Assembly (NCBI GenBank): GCA_963839285.1
Contig: CAWIUN010000020.1
Coordinates: forward strand, 868,001 to 932,000
Length of the DNA stretch: 64,000 bases
Direction: 5' to 3'
Origin: DASSSQ01 sp963839285
GTDB lineage: Bacteria; Actinomycetota; Thermoleophilia; Gaiellales; Gaiellaceae
Below are positions 25,028-34,074 of the stretch, piece after piece. Under the pieces are notes generated by a model. That model was given only the letters and a program-made list of their open reading frames with translations, searched no databases and was not told the origin of the DNA. The position numbers were made by a program, and so were the translations under genes. How positions within the stretch are numbered: the stretch's first letter is position 1; each line of letters starts with the position of its first letter.

Positions 25028-26970
25028 TCAGAGGCTCTGCGGGTCGACGTCGACGACGACGGTGAGCCCCGCCTTGCGCATCGCCGGGGCCGCCGCCGAG
25101 AGCAGGCGCGCAGCCTCGGCCGCGATCGCGCGGGGGCGGTCGGTCTTCGCCACGAGCTGCGCCCGGTGTCGGCCGCGGAGGCGCAGCACCGGCGCGGGGC
25201 CGAGCAGCTCGCCCGGGAGGCGCGCGGCGAGCTCCTCGAGCGCGGTCAGCACCGGCCGCAGCTCCGGCCCCGCCGCGAGGATCCGGACGAGGTGCCCGGC
25301 GGGCGGGTAGCCGAGCGCCCGCCGCCGCTCGAGCTCGCCCGTCAGGAAGCGGGCGACGTCGTGGTTGGCGGCGAGCGCGACCGGGCGCGCGTCCGGCTGG
25401 AACGTCTGGACGACGACGCGGCCGGGCGCGTCCCGGCCGGAGCGGCCCGCGAGCTGCGTGATCAGCTGGAAGGTGCGCTCCTCCGAGCGGAAGTCGGGCA
25501 GCAGCATGCCGGTGTCGGCGTCGACGACGGCGGCCAGCGCCACGTTCGCGAAGTGGTGGCCCTTCGCGACCATCTGCGTCCCGAGCAGGACGGCGCGGTC
25601 GGTCTCGGCGAAGCGGCGCAGCGCGGCCGCGAGCTGCTCCGGCTTCTCGGCCGTGTCCGCGTCGAGCCGGACGAGCTCGAGGTCGGGGAACGCGGTCGCG
25701 AGCTCGCGCTCGAGCCGCTGCGTGCCGGCGCCGAGCCGGGCGAGCTCCGCCGAGCCGCACTCCGGGCAGACCTCCGGCTTCGGCTCGTCGTGCCCGCAGT
25801 GGTGGCAGCGGAGCCCTCCCGCGCCGGCGCCGCGGGCGCCGTCGTGGAGGACGAGCGCGACGTCGCAGTTCGGGCAGCGGCGCGTCGCCCCGCAGGCGCG
25901 GCAGTGGAGCGCCGGCGCGAGGCCGCGCCGGTTCAGGAGCAGGATCGCCTTGCCGCCGCCCTTCGCGACCGCGCCCAGCTCCTCGAGCAGCGGCGCCGAG
26001 AGCGGGTAGCCGGCCTCCCGTCGCAGGTCGACGACCCGGACGGGCGGCAGCCTGCCGGCGAGGCGGCCGCCGAGCTCGAGCCGCTCGAGCGTCGCCCAGC
26101 TCTCGGGCCGCGGCGTCGCCGAGCCGTAGACGGCGACCGCGCCCTCGAGCGCCGCCCGCTTCGCCGCGACCGTGCGCGCGTCGTAGCGCGGGTCGGACTC
26201 CTGCTTGTAGGAGGCGTCGTGCTCCTCGTCGACGCAGATCAGGCCGAGCCGCGGCACCGGCGCGAAGACCGCCGAGCGGGCGCCGACGACGAGCGGCGCG
26301 TCACCCGAGGCGATCCGCTCGCGCTCGTCGCGCCGCTCGGCCTCGGTGAGCCCGGAGTGGAGGATCGCGACCCGGTCGCCGAAGCGCGCCCGCACGCGGC
26401 CGACCGTCTGCGGCGCGAGCGCGATCTCGGGGACGAGCAGGATCGCGCCCAGCCCCCGCTCGAGCGCCGCCGCACACGCCTGCAGGTAGACCTCGGTCTT
26501 GCCGCTGCCGGTCGCGCCCCAGAGCAGGAAGTGCCCGCCGCCGGAGTCCAGGGCCTCGACGAGGCGTGCGATCGCGTCCGGCCTGCGGCTGCGAGAGCGC
26601 CTCCGGCTCCGCCTCGCCGCCGAACGAGTGCCGCTCGGCCGGCGGCGCCTGCTCCTTGCGACGCTGCCGCTTCGGCGGCGCGACGAGCGCGAGCGCCCGC
26701 GCAGGCGTCGACCCGTAGTAGTCCGCCACCCAGAGCGCCAGGTCGACGAGGGCCGGCGGCAGCCGGTCGAGCACCTCGCCGACCGGCACCGGCCGGATGC
26801 CCGTCGGGCGCCGATCCGCCGACCTCGACGACGACGCCGCGCTGCCGGCCGCGCCCGAACGGGATCGAGACGACGGCGCCCCGGTCGACGTCGGGGCCGG
26901 CCTCGTAGGTGAACGGCCGCGCGAGGGCGCGCGCGGTCACGAGCGGGTACACCGACGCGAAGCGGCTCAT
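25028..26970 (-). CDS. priA: Primosomal protein N' (replication restart helicase PriA); two frameshifts
   Basis: The N-terminal DNA-binding part starts MSRFASVYPLVTARALARPF with SIPFGRGRQRGVVVEVG. The helicase core has Walker A LWGATGSGKTEVYL, CVDEEHDASYKQ, YGSATPRPE and RSGRDAPGRVVVQTFQPD, with a zinc-binding insert of eight cysteines (LHCRACGATRRCPNCD, LRCHHCGHDEPKPEVCPECG). Frames break near 26800 and 26577; a CG at each gives 648 residues. Actinobacterial PriA proteins often lack helicase activity through altered motifs, but here the Walker A and DEEH residues look intact. Start ATG at 26970. Confidence 0.94.
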
Positions 26971-26990
26971 CCGTCGAGCGTACTGGCGGC

Positions 26991-27941
26991 TCAGGCCGGA
27001 GCCGTGTCGCCCGACTCGTGCTTCTGCGCGTCGGCGAGGCGCCGCCAGCGGAGCGTCCGCGCGAGCAGGAAGAGGGCGGCGAAGCCGAGCACGACGTTGG
27101 CGACGACGAGCGCGATGTTCATGCCGACGCTGAAGCTCAGCACCGAGCTGAACGAGAACTTGTTCCGGAACGCGTAGACGAGCAGGCCCTGCTTGGTGCC
27201 GGCGCCGCCCGGCGTGAACGGCAGCAGCGTCGAGGTGCTCTCGACCACCTGGACGACGAGCGCGTTGTGGAGGCTCGGCGTCAGCCGGAAGGCGCGCAGG
27301 AACGCGTAGACCGAGCCGATCCGCAGCAGCCACGAGATCGCGTCCCAGCTCGCGACCTGCCGCAGGTAGACGCGCGGCTGGTGCAGGATCGCGAAGCCGC
27401 GACCGACCTGCGCGCGGAACTCCTCGACGCGGCGGCGCGCCCAGAGGAGCAGCACGACGAGGCCGGCGGCGAGGACGCCGAGCAGCGCCAGGGTCAGCTG
27501 CGGGTGCCGGTACGGCCACGACCAGTCGACGTTCGGCAGACGCGACAGCACCTGCCCGCTCGGGATCACGCCGGCCCAGAGCGCCCAGAGGAAGATCGCG
27601 CCCGCCGCGAAGAAGTCGAAGACGGTCTCGACGACGAGCGTCGGCGCCAGCGTCGGGTAGCTCGAGCCCGGGACGCGGCGCTTGACGAGGTAGAGCTTGA
27701 CGAGGTCGCCCGCGCGCGCCGGCGCGATCGCGTTGACGCCGACGCCCGCGACGTAGGCGCCGAAGACGCCCCGGCGGCGGATCGGCACGTCCGGGTAGGC
27801 GGCGACGAGGATGTTCCGCCAGGCGAACCCGCGCACGACCAGCTTCAGCAGGTGCAGGAAGAGCGCGAGCGCGAGCGCGTCCCAGCGGACCGCCGCAAGG
27901 TGGTCCCAGAAGACCTCGACGGCGTCGATGAACGAGCGCAT
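26991..27941 (-). CDS. Lysylphosphatidylglycerol synthetase/AglD-type membrane protein
   Basis: A 316-residue polytopic membrane protein of the LPG_synthase_TM (UPF0104) family, with about eight helices. Typical segments are FAWRNILVAAYPDVPIRR, YVAGVGVNAIAPARAGDLVK (the conserved N-x2-P/AR-G loop) and LLPFTPGGAGTKQGLLV (conserved PGG-G). Members act as flippase-like proteins or lipid modifiers; there is no C-terminal synthase domain here. It lies between ftr1 (27 bp upstream) and priA on the same strand. The frame is intact. The exact substrate is not known. Confidence 0.88.
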   Translation of the reverse strand: MRSFIDAVEVFWDHLAAVRWDALALALFLHLLKLVVRGFAWRNILVAAYPDVPIRRRGVFGAYVAGVGVNAIAPARAGDLVKLYLVKRRVPGSSYPTLAPTLVVETVFDFFAAGAIFLWALWAGVIPSGQVLSRLPNVDWSWPYRHPQLTLALLGVLAAGLVVLLLWARRRVEEFRAQVGRGFAILHQPRVYLRQVASWDAISWLLRIGSVYAFLRAFRLTPSLHNALVVQVVESTSTLLPFTPGGAGTKQGLLVYAFRNKFSFSSVLSFSVGMNIALVVANVVLGFAALFLLARTLRWRRLADAQKHESGDTAPA

Positions 27942-27968
27942 GCGCGGGCAGGGTAGCCCGCGCGAGAC

Positions 27969-28704
27969 CTAGTAGGCCGACTCGGAGGGCTGCGGCTCGG
28001 GCCGGCGCGGGCTGCGGAGGAAGAGGTAGACCGTCGGCGCCGCGAGCAGGAGGAACGCCCCCACGAGCGCGCCCTCGTTCTCCGGCATCAGCCCGGCCTC
28101 GGCGAGCTCCTCGAGGCCGCGGGCGAGCAGCCAGCCGGCGAAGACGAGCAGCAGCACGCTCGTGATCGTGAAGAAGCGCCGCAGGTCGAGCCGCGCCGAG
28201 CCGCGGTAGAAGAGGTAGCCGAGCGTGACGGCGGCGGCGAGCCCGACGGCGGCGCTGGTCGAGGCGAGCAGCCGGTTCGAGCCCTCGACGGTGCCGAAGA
28301 GGAAGAGCGCCGTCTCGACGCCCTCGCGCAGCACCGACACGAAGGCGACGGCGCCGAGCGCGAATGCGGAGCCGCCGGCGAGCGCGTGCTCCACCTGCGC
28401 CTCGAGCTCCCGCTTCAGCCCGCGGGACTGCTTGCGCATCCAGAAGATCATCCAGGTCAGGAGGCCGGCGGCGAGCAGCATCGCGGAGCCCTCGAACGCG
28501 TACTCGGCGGAGCCTTCGAGCTCGGCGCCGATCGCGAACAGGAGCGTCGCGACGCCCGGCGCTGAGGGCGAAGGCGATCCCGGCTCCGACCCAGACGGCG
28601 ACGAAGCCGTCGCGGCGGCCGGTGCGGTTCAGGAACGCGAGCAGGATGCCCACGATCAACGACGCCTCGAACCCCTCGCGGAGCATGACCAGGCCTGCGC
28701 CCAC
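27969..28704 (-). CDS. FTR1-family high-affinity iron permease; one frameshift
   Basis: Seven-helix permease that takes up Fe(III) as part of ferroxidase-linked systems. Two REGxE motifs are visible, MLREGFEASLIVGI near residue 9 and VLREGVETALFLFGT in the middle, and both are required for iron transport. The frame breaks near 28560 in SAGRVATLLFAIGAELEG; one CG gives 245 residues. The GTG start at 28704 has GGAGGG about nine bases upstream. It is divergent from a DtxR-type regulator with a palindromic operator in between, so iron-dependent repression is likely. No EfeO/EfeB partners are seen next to it. Confidence 0.92.
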
Positions 28705-28780
28705 TGCTCGTCCCTCCTCTCGTCCTCCGGTGGTGGTGCCCGTCGTGCCGGCGGTGCTGTAAGGCGGCTCCGACCGCCTG

Positions 28781-28798
28781 TGTAAGGCCCACCTTACA
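28781..28798. promoter_or_regulatory. Palindromic operator between ftr1 and the DtxR-type regulator
   Basis: A perfect inverted repeat TGTAAGG-CCCA-CCTTACA lies at 28781-28798, 26 bases before the regulator ATG. A further half-site TGTAAGG is at 28758-28764; with the right arm it forms a wider dyad GCTGTAAGG (28756-28764) and CCTTACAGC (28792-28800). AT-richer palindromes with TTA half-sites are what DtxR/IdeR/MntR proteins bind. Its place between divergent genes suggests control of both the iron permease and the regulator itself. Confidence 0.72.
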
Positions 28799-28824
28799 GC
28801 ACCTCCCTCGCGTATGCTCGGACC

Positions 28825-29502
28825 ATGGCGCAGGGGCATTCGGTCGACGAGTACCTCGAGACGATCTACTTCCTCGCCACCCCGATCGGCGAGTACCGGC
28901 CGCACCCGACCGGCACGCCGACCCTCTCGTCCCGCGTCGCCGAGATGCTCGGGGTCTCGCGGGCCTCGGCCGGGGAGATGCTGAAGCGGCTCGAGGCCGA
29001 CGGCCTGATCGAGCGCGGCGAGCGCAAGGAGGCGATCCTGACCGAGCCCGGCCGCGAGCGGGCCGAGCAGGTGATCCGCAAGCACCGGATCATCGAGCGG
29101 CTGCTGACCGACTTCATGGGCTACACGGCCGCCGAGGCGCACGTCCACGCCGACGAGCTCGGCGACACCTTCAGCGACGACATGGTCGAGCGGATCGACC
29201 TCCGGCTCGGCCATCCCGAGCGGTGTCCGCACGGCTGGCCGGTCGACGTCGAGCTGGAGAAGCGCGAGAACCGGGAGCTGGCGCCGCTCGCCGACCTGCC
29301 GCCCGGCTCGCGGGCGACGATCGTGCGGCTCGCCGAGCACGACGGCGACCTGCTGCACTGGTTCTACGACCAGGGGCTCGTGCCCGGCACCGAGCTCGAG
29401 CTGAAGGGCGGCGCCGCCGGGCAGTTCACGATCGCGGTCGGCGGCGGCGAGAAGACGATGGGCGAGCAGGCCGCGCAGGGCCTCTACGTCCGCGCCGCCT
29501 GA
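28825..29502 (+). CDS. DtxR/IdeR-family metal-dependent transcriptional regulator
   Basis: A 225-residue regulator with an N-terminal winged helix (SVDEYLETIYFLA, VAEMLGVSRASAGEMLKRLE, LIERGERKEAILTEPGRERA), the metal-binding and dimerisation domain (VIRKHRIIERLLTDFMG, EAHVHADELGDTFSDDMVERI, HPERCPHG) and a C-terminal FeoA/SH3-like domain (LPPGSRATIVRLAEHDG to GEQAAQGLYV). Metal ligands of both sites (Cys/His/Glu) are recognisable. It is the full three-domain IdeR type, so iron is more likely than manganese given the ftr1 neighbour. It probably represses ftr1 through the palindrome just upstream. The frame is intact. Confidence 0.93.
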   Translation: MAQGHSVDEYLETIYFLATPIGEYRPHPTGTPTLSSRVAEMLGVSRASAGEMLKRLEADGLIERGERKEAILTEPGRERAEQVIRKHRIIERLLTDFMGYTAAEAHVHADELGDTFSDDMVERIDLRLGHPERCPHGWPVDVELEKRENRELAPLADLPPGSRATIVRLAEHDGDLLHWFYDQGLVPGTELELKGGAAGQFTIAVGGGEKTMGEQAAQGLYVRAA

Positions 29503-29680
29503 GCCGCTCCCGCAGCGTCGCAGGGAGCGACCGAGCCGCAGTCGCCGCCGGCTCGGAGCCGCCGCCGCAGCGGGCCTCCGTCTCCCGGCTGCGTCGAGGC
29601 ACTTGCCGCCTCGATCGGCCGCATCGGCGGGGCTTCGTCGCCGCGGCCGCCGAGCAGCGCTGCCGGGCGGGTCGTGCTGG

Positions 29681-29705
29681 AAATCGGCACGAATTCGGCA
29701 CGAAT
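29681..29705 (-). repeat. 11-bp-period GTGCCGA repeats
   Basis: On the minus strand the sequence reads ATTCGTGCCGA twice in tandem with a period of 11 bp. The same GTGCCG-period-11 arrangement occurs at 47487-47508 and 53786-53813. Here and at 47487 it lies a short distance beyond a copy of the palindromic element. Confidence 0.55.
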
Positions 29706-29721
29706 CCGTGCCGGCTCGGCG

Positions 29722-29776
29722 GCTATCGTCGACCTCGAGGGAGGCGGGTTGGATCCCCACCCAGGGTGGGGGTGTG
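29722..29776 (-). repeat. Dispersed palindromic intergenic element, copy 1
   Basis: On the minus strand: CACACCCCCACCCTGGGTGG at the left, with the 17-bp palindrome at 29755-29771, then a short spacer and CCGCCTCCCTCGAGGTCGAC followed by GATAGC. It matches copies at 41259-41312 and 47401-47455 nearly base for base. It lies in a convergent gap after metK, so it is not a promoter of either neighbour. Confidence 0.75.
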
Positions 29777-29789
29777 CCGAGAGCCGTGT

Positions 29790-29848
29790 CCGCTCAGGCC
29801 CTGGCCCGCTCAGGCCTTGACCGCTCGGCCTGGCCGCTCAGGCCTTGG
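29790..29848 (-). repeat. Tandem repeats around the metK stop codon
   Basis: Four units of 13-16 bp, on the plus strand CCGCTCAGGCCCTGGC, CCGCTCAGGCCTTGA, CCGCTCGGCCTGG and CCGCTCAGGCCTTGG, run from 29790 to 29848. The last one contains the metK stop. It looks as if the 3' end of metK, including the stop, has been duplicated three times downstream. Confidence 0.65.
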
Positions 29849-31082
29849 CCGGCTCGGACAGGCCGGCTGCGGCGCGGAGCGCCTCGGCCTTGTCCGTGCG
29901 CTCCCACGTGAAGTCGTGGTCGTCGCGGCCGAAGTGGCCGTACGCCGCGGTCTTCGCATAGATCGGCCGGCGCAGGTCGAGGTCGCGCAGGATCGCGGCC
30001 GGTCGCAGGTCGAAGTGCTCGCGCACGAGCTGGGCGATCCTGTCGACGTGCAGCCGCTCGGTGCCGAAGGTGTCGACGGCGATCGAGACCGGGTGCGCGA
30101 CGCCGATCGCGTAGGCGACCTGCAGCTCGCAGCGGTCGGCGAGCCCGGCGGCGACGACGTTCTTGGCGACGTAGCGCGCCGCGTAGGCGGCCGAGCGGTC
30201 GACCTTGGTCGGATCCTTGCCCGAGAAGGCGCCGCCGCCGTGACGACCGATGCCGCCGTAGGTGTCGACGATGATCTTGCGCCCCGTCAGGCCGGTGTCG
30301 CCCATCGGGCCGCCGATCACGAACTTGCCGGTCGGGTTGCAGAAGAAGAAGTCCTTGTCCTCGAGCTGCTTCTCGTCGTAGAGGTCGCGCGGCAGGATCG
30401 GCCGCAGCACGTGCTCGGCGAGGTCGGGCTTGATCAGCGACTCGACGTCGAGCCCCTCGCGGTGCTGCGTCGAGATCAGCACGCGCTCGACGCCGACCGG
30501 GCGCTGGCGTCCCTCGTCGTCGAGCTCGTAGCGGATCGTCACCTGCGCCTTCCCGTCCGGCCGCAGGTACGGGAGGATGTCCGCCTTGCGCACCTCGGAG
30601 AGCCGCTTGCAGAGCTTGTGCGCGAGCATGATCGGCATCGGCATCAGCTCCTCGGTCTCGTTCGAGGCGTAGCCGAACATCATCCCCTGGTCGCCCGCGC
30701 CGACCCGGTCGAGCGGGTCGTCGTCGTTGACGTCGTGCTGCACCTCGTACGAGGAGTCGACGCCCTGGGCGATGTCCGGCGACTGCTCGTCGATCGCGAC
30801 GACGACGCCGCACGTCTCCGCGTCGAACCCGTACTTGGCGCGCGTGTAGCCGATCTCCGTGATCTTCCGGCGCACGAGCCGCGGGATGTCGACGTAGGTC
30901 TGGGTCGTGATCTCGCCGGCGACGACGACGAGGCCGGTCGTGATCAGGGTCTCGCAGGCGACGCGGCCCTGCGGGTCCTCCGCGAGCACCGCGTCGAGGA
31001 CGGAGTCCGAGAGCTGGTCGGCGATCTTGTCCGGATGGCCCTCGGTCACCGACTCCGACGTGAGGAAGATCTCGCGCGGCAT
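29838..31082 (-). CDS. metK: S-adenosylmethionine synthase
   Basis: Makes SAM from methionine and ATP. The 414-residue sequence shows the family signatures SESVTEGHPDKIADQLSD near the N-terminus (catalytic His), GAGDQGMMFGYASNE, GGPMGDTGLTGRKIIVDTYG, GGGAFSGKDPTKVDRSAAYA and YAIGVAHPVSI. It is of normal length and intact. It heads a long minus-strand stretch but lies downstream of gpsA (19 bp gap), so it may be part of the gpsA-der-plsC-cmk-aroA-tyrA run. The stop codon lies within a small tandem repeat. Confidence 0.98.
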   Translation of the reverse strand: MPREIFLTSESVTEGHPDKIADQLSDSVLDAVLAEDPQGRVACETLITTGLVVVAGEITTQTYVDIPRLVRRKITEIGYTRAKYGFDAETCGVVVAIDEQSPDIAQGVDSSYEVQHDVNDDDPLDRVGAGDQGMMFGYASNETEELMPMPIMLAHKLCKRLSEVRKADILPYLRPDGKAQVTIRYELDDEGRQRPVGVERVLISTQHREGLDVESLIKPDLAEHVLRPILPRDLYDEKQLEDKDFFFCNPTGKFVIGGPMGDTGLTGRKIIVDTYGGIGRHGGGAFSGKDPTKVDRSAAYAARYVAKNVVAAGLADRCELQVAYAIGVAHPVSIAVDTFGTERLHVDRIAQLVREHFDLRPAAILRDLDLRRPIYAKTAAYGHFGRDDHDFTWERTDKAEALRAAAGLSEPAKA

Positions 31083-31101
31083 GCCCGGGAGCCTAGCCGT
31101 T

Positions 31102-32057
31102 TCACTCCGCGGTCGGTCGGCGACCCATCAGCCCGACGAGCAGCGCGTCCAGGGTCAGCCCCTCGAGCACGGCGCAGACGCCCTCGGTGATCGGCAGCTC
31201 GATCCCGAGGCGCCGCGAGAGATCCCGCAGCACCGGGGCGGTCGTCAGTCCCTCGACCACCTGCCCGATCTCGGCGCGCGCCTCGTCGGCGGTCGCGCCG
31301 CGGGCGATCAGCTCGCCCGCCCGCCGGTTGCGGCCGCTCGGGTGCCAGCAGGTGACGACGAGGTCGCCCATGCCCGCGAGCCCGGAGAACGTGTCCGCCT
31401 CGGCGCCGCAGGCCTCGCCGAGGCGCGCCATCTCGGCGAGCCCGCGGGTGATCAGCGCCGCCTTCGCGTTGTCGCCGAGCCCGAGCCCGTCGACGCCGCC
31501 GGCGGACATCGCGATCACGTTCTTCGCGGCTGCGCAGAGCTCGACGCCGATCAGGTCGGTGTTGACGTAGACGCGGAAGACGCTCGAGTTGACCGCCTCC
31601 TGCAGCTCGAGCGCGAGCCCCTCGTCCTCCGAGGCGATCACGGTCGCTCCCGGCAGCCCGGCCAGCACCTCCTCGGCCATGTTCGGGCCCGACAGCACCG
31701 CGACGGGCCTGCCCTCGACGAGCTCCGAGAGCCGCTTGCCGCTCTCGGGTCGAGGCCCTTGGTCAGGCTGAGGACGGGGCAGTCGCCCGGCAGCGCCCGC
31801 ACGACGTCGCCGAAGGCGCGGCTCGGGACGGCGACGACCGCGAGCTCGGCCTCGGCGACCGGGGCCTCCGCGATCGTCGTCGCCGCGATCCCCCGCAGGT
31901 CGGCCGCGGTCGCGTAGCGCGGGTTGCGCCCGGTCTCGCGGATCGCCCGCGCCTGCTCTTCGCCGCGGCAGGCGAGCGTGACCTCGTGGCCGCGGTCTGC
32001 CAGCAGGCGGGCGAACGCCGTCCCCCACGAGCCGCCCCCGACCACGACAGTCCGCAC
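31102..32057 (-). CDS. gpsA: Glycerol-3-phosphate dehydrogenase [NAD(P)+]; frameshifted
   Basis: Makes glycerol-3-phosphate for phospholipids. VVVGGGSWGTAFARLLADRG is the N-terminal nucleotide-binding motif, followed by LSLTKGLDP, AVLSGPNMAEEV, ELCAAAKNVIAMSAGGVDGL with catalytic Lys, and DLVVTCWHPSGRNRR. The frame changes near 31747 right after LTKGLDP. Here four bases are missing in phase terms; a lost CGCG (DPSASGKRLSELV) or two single CG losses (DPRERGKRLSELV) both repair it, giving 319 residues. It lies between der and metK in a gene run that also encodes the PlsC acyltransferase. Confidence 0.94.
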
Positions 32058-32107
32058 CGGCGCACCCTACCGGGAGCCGCCGCGCGAGCTCGCGCCGAGC
32101 CGGTCGG

Positions 32108-33427
32108 CTAGCCGCGGCGCACGAAGTCGATGTCGACCGGCACGCCCTGGAGCTCGAACCGCTTGCGCAGCTCGTTCTCGACCCAGTAGCCGTAGTCGCG
32201 CGTGACGAGCGAGGTGTCGTTGACGAAGAGCCGGAAGCGCGGCGGCCGCGTCTGCACCTGCGTGCCGTAGAGCAGGTTCAGGCGCCTGCCGCCCTTGCCC
32301 GGCGGCTGCCGCGCGGCCCGCAGCTCGGCCAGCGCGCGGTTCAGCTCGCCGGTCGGGATCCGCGCCGCGTGCTTGTCGTAGAGCTCGACGACCCGCTCGA
32401 GCAGCCGCGTGACGCCCCGGCCCGTCTTCGCCGAGACCGCGATCACGGGCGGCCGCTGGCGCAGAACCCGGCTCAGGTGCCCGCGGGCCTCCTCGAGCGG
32501 CAGCTCGCCGATGTCCCACTTCGAGAGGACGACGAGCGTCGAGCACTTCGCCTTCCGGGCCGTGTCCGCGATCGTCAGGTCGTGCTCGACGATCCCCTCG
32601 GAGGCGTCGACGAGCACGAGCGCCACGTCCGCCCGCTCGGCCGCCTCGAGCGTCCGCAGCTCCGAGTAGTACTCGATCCCCTGCCGCTGCTTGCGCTTGC
32701 GACGCATGCCGGCCGTGTCGACGAGCACGAAGGTGCGGCCGTCCCGCTCCAGCACCGTGTCGATCGCGTCGCGCGTCGTCCCGGGCACCTCCGAGACGAT
32801 CGTCCGCTCCTCGCCGACGATCGCGTTCAGGAGCGACGACTTGCCCACGTTCGTGCGGCCGAGGATCGCGACGCGGATCGCCTCCTCCCCCACCTCGAGC
32901 CGCTCCGTGCCGGGCAGCCGCGCGACGATGTCGTCGAGCAGGTCGCCGGTGCCGTGGCCGTGCGCGGCCGAGAGCGGCACCGGGTCGCCGAGCCCGAGCC
33001 GGTGGAACTCGTGCGCGACCGCGTCCTGCGCCGGGTCGTCGATCTTGTTCGCGAGCAGGATCACCGGCGTCCGCGCCCGCCGCAGGATGTCCGCGAGCTC
33101 CTCGTCGCCGGGCGTGATCCCGGCGCGCGCGTCGACGACGAAGAGGACGAGGTCCGCCTCCTCGATCCCCTGCCGCGCCTGCTCCACGATCGAGCGCGCG
33201 ATCGGGTCGTCGGAGGCGACGTCGACGCCGCCGGTGTCGATCAGGAGGAAGCGCTTCCCCGTCCATTCGCAGACGAGCTCCTTGCGGTCGCGCGTCGTCC
33301 CGTGCGTCTCGTGGACGACGGCCGCGCGCGTGCCGGTCAGCCGGTTGACGAGCGTCGACTTGCCGACGTTCGGGTAGCCGACGACCGCCACCGTGCCGAG
33401 GAGCGGCGCCGTCTCGGTCTCGCTCAC
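32108..33427 (-). CDS. der: Ribosome-associated GTPase Der (EngA)
   Basis: A 439-residue protein with two tandem G domains and a C-terminal KH-like domain, needed for 50S assembly. First G domain: VVGYPNVGKSTLVNRL, DTGGVD, NKID. Second: ILGRTNVGKSSLLNAI, DTAGMRRK, SKWD and SAKTG. The C-terminal part holds GGRRLNLLYGTQVQTRPP and LVTRDYGYWVENELRKRF. The start is GTG at 33427, overlapping the plsC stop by 4 bp. The frame is intact. Coupling of der with plsC, cmk and aroA is common in actinobacteria. Confidence 0.97.
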   Translation of the reverse strand: MSETETAPLLGTVAVVGYPNVGKSTLVNRLTGTRAAVVHETHGTTRDRKELVCEWTGKRFLLIDTGGVDVASDDPIARSIVEQARQGIEEADLVLFVVDARAGITPGDEELADILRRARTPVILLANKIDDPAQDAVAHEFHRLGLGDPVPLSAAHGHGTGDLLDDIVARLPGTERLEVGEEAIRVAILGRTNVGKSSLLNAIVGEERTIVSEVPGTTRDAIDTVLERDGRTFVLVDTAGMRRKRKQRQGIEYYSELRTLEAAERADVALVLVDASEGIVEHDLTIADTARKAKCSTLVVLSKWDIGELPLEEARGHLSRVLRQRPPVIAVSAKTGRGVTRLLERVVELYDKHAARIPTGELNRALAELRAARQPPGKGGRRLNLLYGTQVQTRPPRFRLFVNDTSLVTRDYGYWVENELRKRFELQGVPVDIDFVRRG

Positions 33428-34071
33428 GGCAGCGTCACCCGCCGCGGCCGCCCCTGCGCGTGCACCTCGACGAGCCAGGACCAGAGGCGGTGGAGCTCCT
33501 CGCCGATCTGGGCCGAGGCCTCCTTGTAGCCGCGCCCGCCGCGCGGCAGCCCGTCGAAGCGCATCGGCGTGCCGACGACGAGCGAGCACGGCGCCAGGTT
33601 CCCCGGCCGCCAGTGCTGGCTGCCGTGGATCGCGACCGGGACGACGGGGACGTCCTCCTGCAGCGCGACCATCGCCGCGCCGGGCTGGACGACGCCGAGC
33701 TCGCCGGAGCGCTGGCGCGTCCCCTCGACGAAGAGGCCGAGCGCGCCGCCGGCCCGGACCGCCTCGCGCATCTTCCGGACCGCCTCGCGGTCGGTCTCGC
33801 CGCGCCGGATCGGCAGCGTCCCGTGCGCCCGGATCAGCTGCCCGAGGCCGGGCACGCGGTGCGCCTCGATCTTGGCGACGAACTGGATCCGGCGCGGGCA
33901 GGCGGCGCCGACGAGCGGCGGGTCGACCCAGGAGAAGTGGTTGATCGCGAGCACGAGCCCGCCCTCGGCCGGGATCCGCTCGACGCCGTAGAAGCGGGCG
34001 CGCGTGAGCAGGCGGATCGGGCCGCCGATCCAGATCCGGCCCGCCTGCCAGACGACGTCGACTGCGCTCAC
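33424..34071 (-). CDS. plsC: 1-acylglycerol-3-phosphate acyltransferase (PlsC type)
   Basis: A 215-residue acyltransferase of phosphatidic acid synthesis. The catalytic block NHFSWVDPPLVG has the H-x4-D motif, followed by GTLPIRRGETDREAVRKM and the phosphate-binding LFVEGTRQRSG (Val replaces the more usual Pro of FPEGTRS), then VVPVAIHGSQHW. A membrane-associated N-terminal segment is present. It overlaps der and follows cmk by 3 bp, in an order seen in many actinobacteria. Together with fakA/fakB it gives the cell parts of an exogenous fatty acid route. The gene is intact. Confidence 0.93.
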   Translation of the reverse strand: MSAVDVVWQAGRIWIGGPIRLLTRARFYGVERIPAEGGLVLAINHFSWVDPPLVGAACPRRIQFVAKIEAHRVPGLGQLIRAHGTLPIRRGETDREAVRKMREAVRAGGALGLFVEGTRQRSGELGVVQPGAAMVALQEDVPVVPVAIHGSQHWRPGNLAPCSLVVGTPMRFDGLPRGGRGYKEASAQIGEELHRLWSWLVEVHAQGRPRRVTLP

Positions 34072-34074
34072 GTC

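Larger units (their letters stand above)
29503..29837. other. Convergent intergenic region with several repeats
   Basis: This 335-bp gap separates the ends of the DtxR-type regulator and metK. No gene is seen in it. It holds, from left to right, two CGGCACGAAT repeats (29681-29705), a copy of the palindromic dispersed element on the minus strand (29722-29776), and most of a tandem array of CCGCTC-type units (29790-29848) that includes the metK stop. CGGCACG-AATC-CGTGCCG could also form a hairpin near 29694-29712. Confidence 0.6.

Noticed and set aside
26239..29760. Apparent 1173-residue protein from DtxR region into priA
   Set aside because: A run-through caused by lost stops and frameshifts; it includes antisense of the DtxR gene, part of ftr1 and the start of priA.
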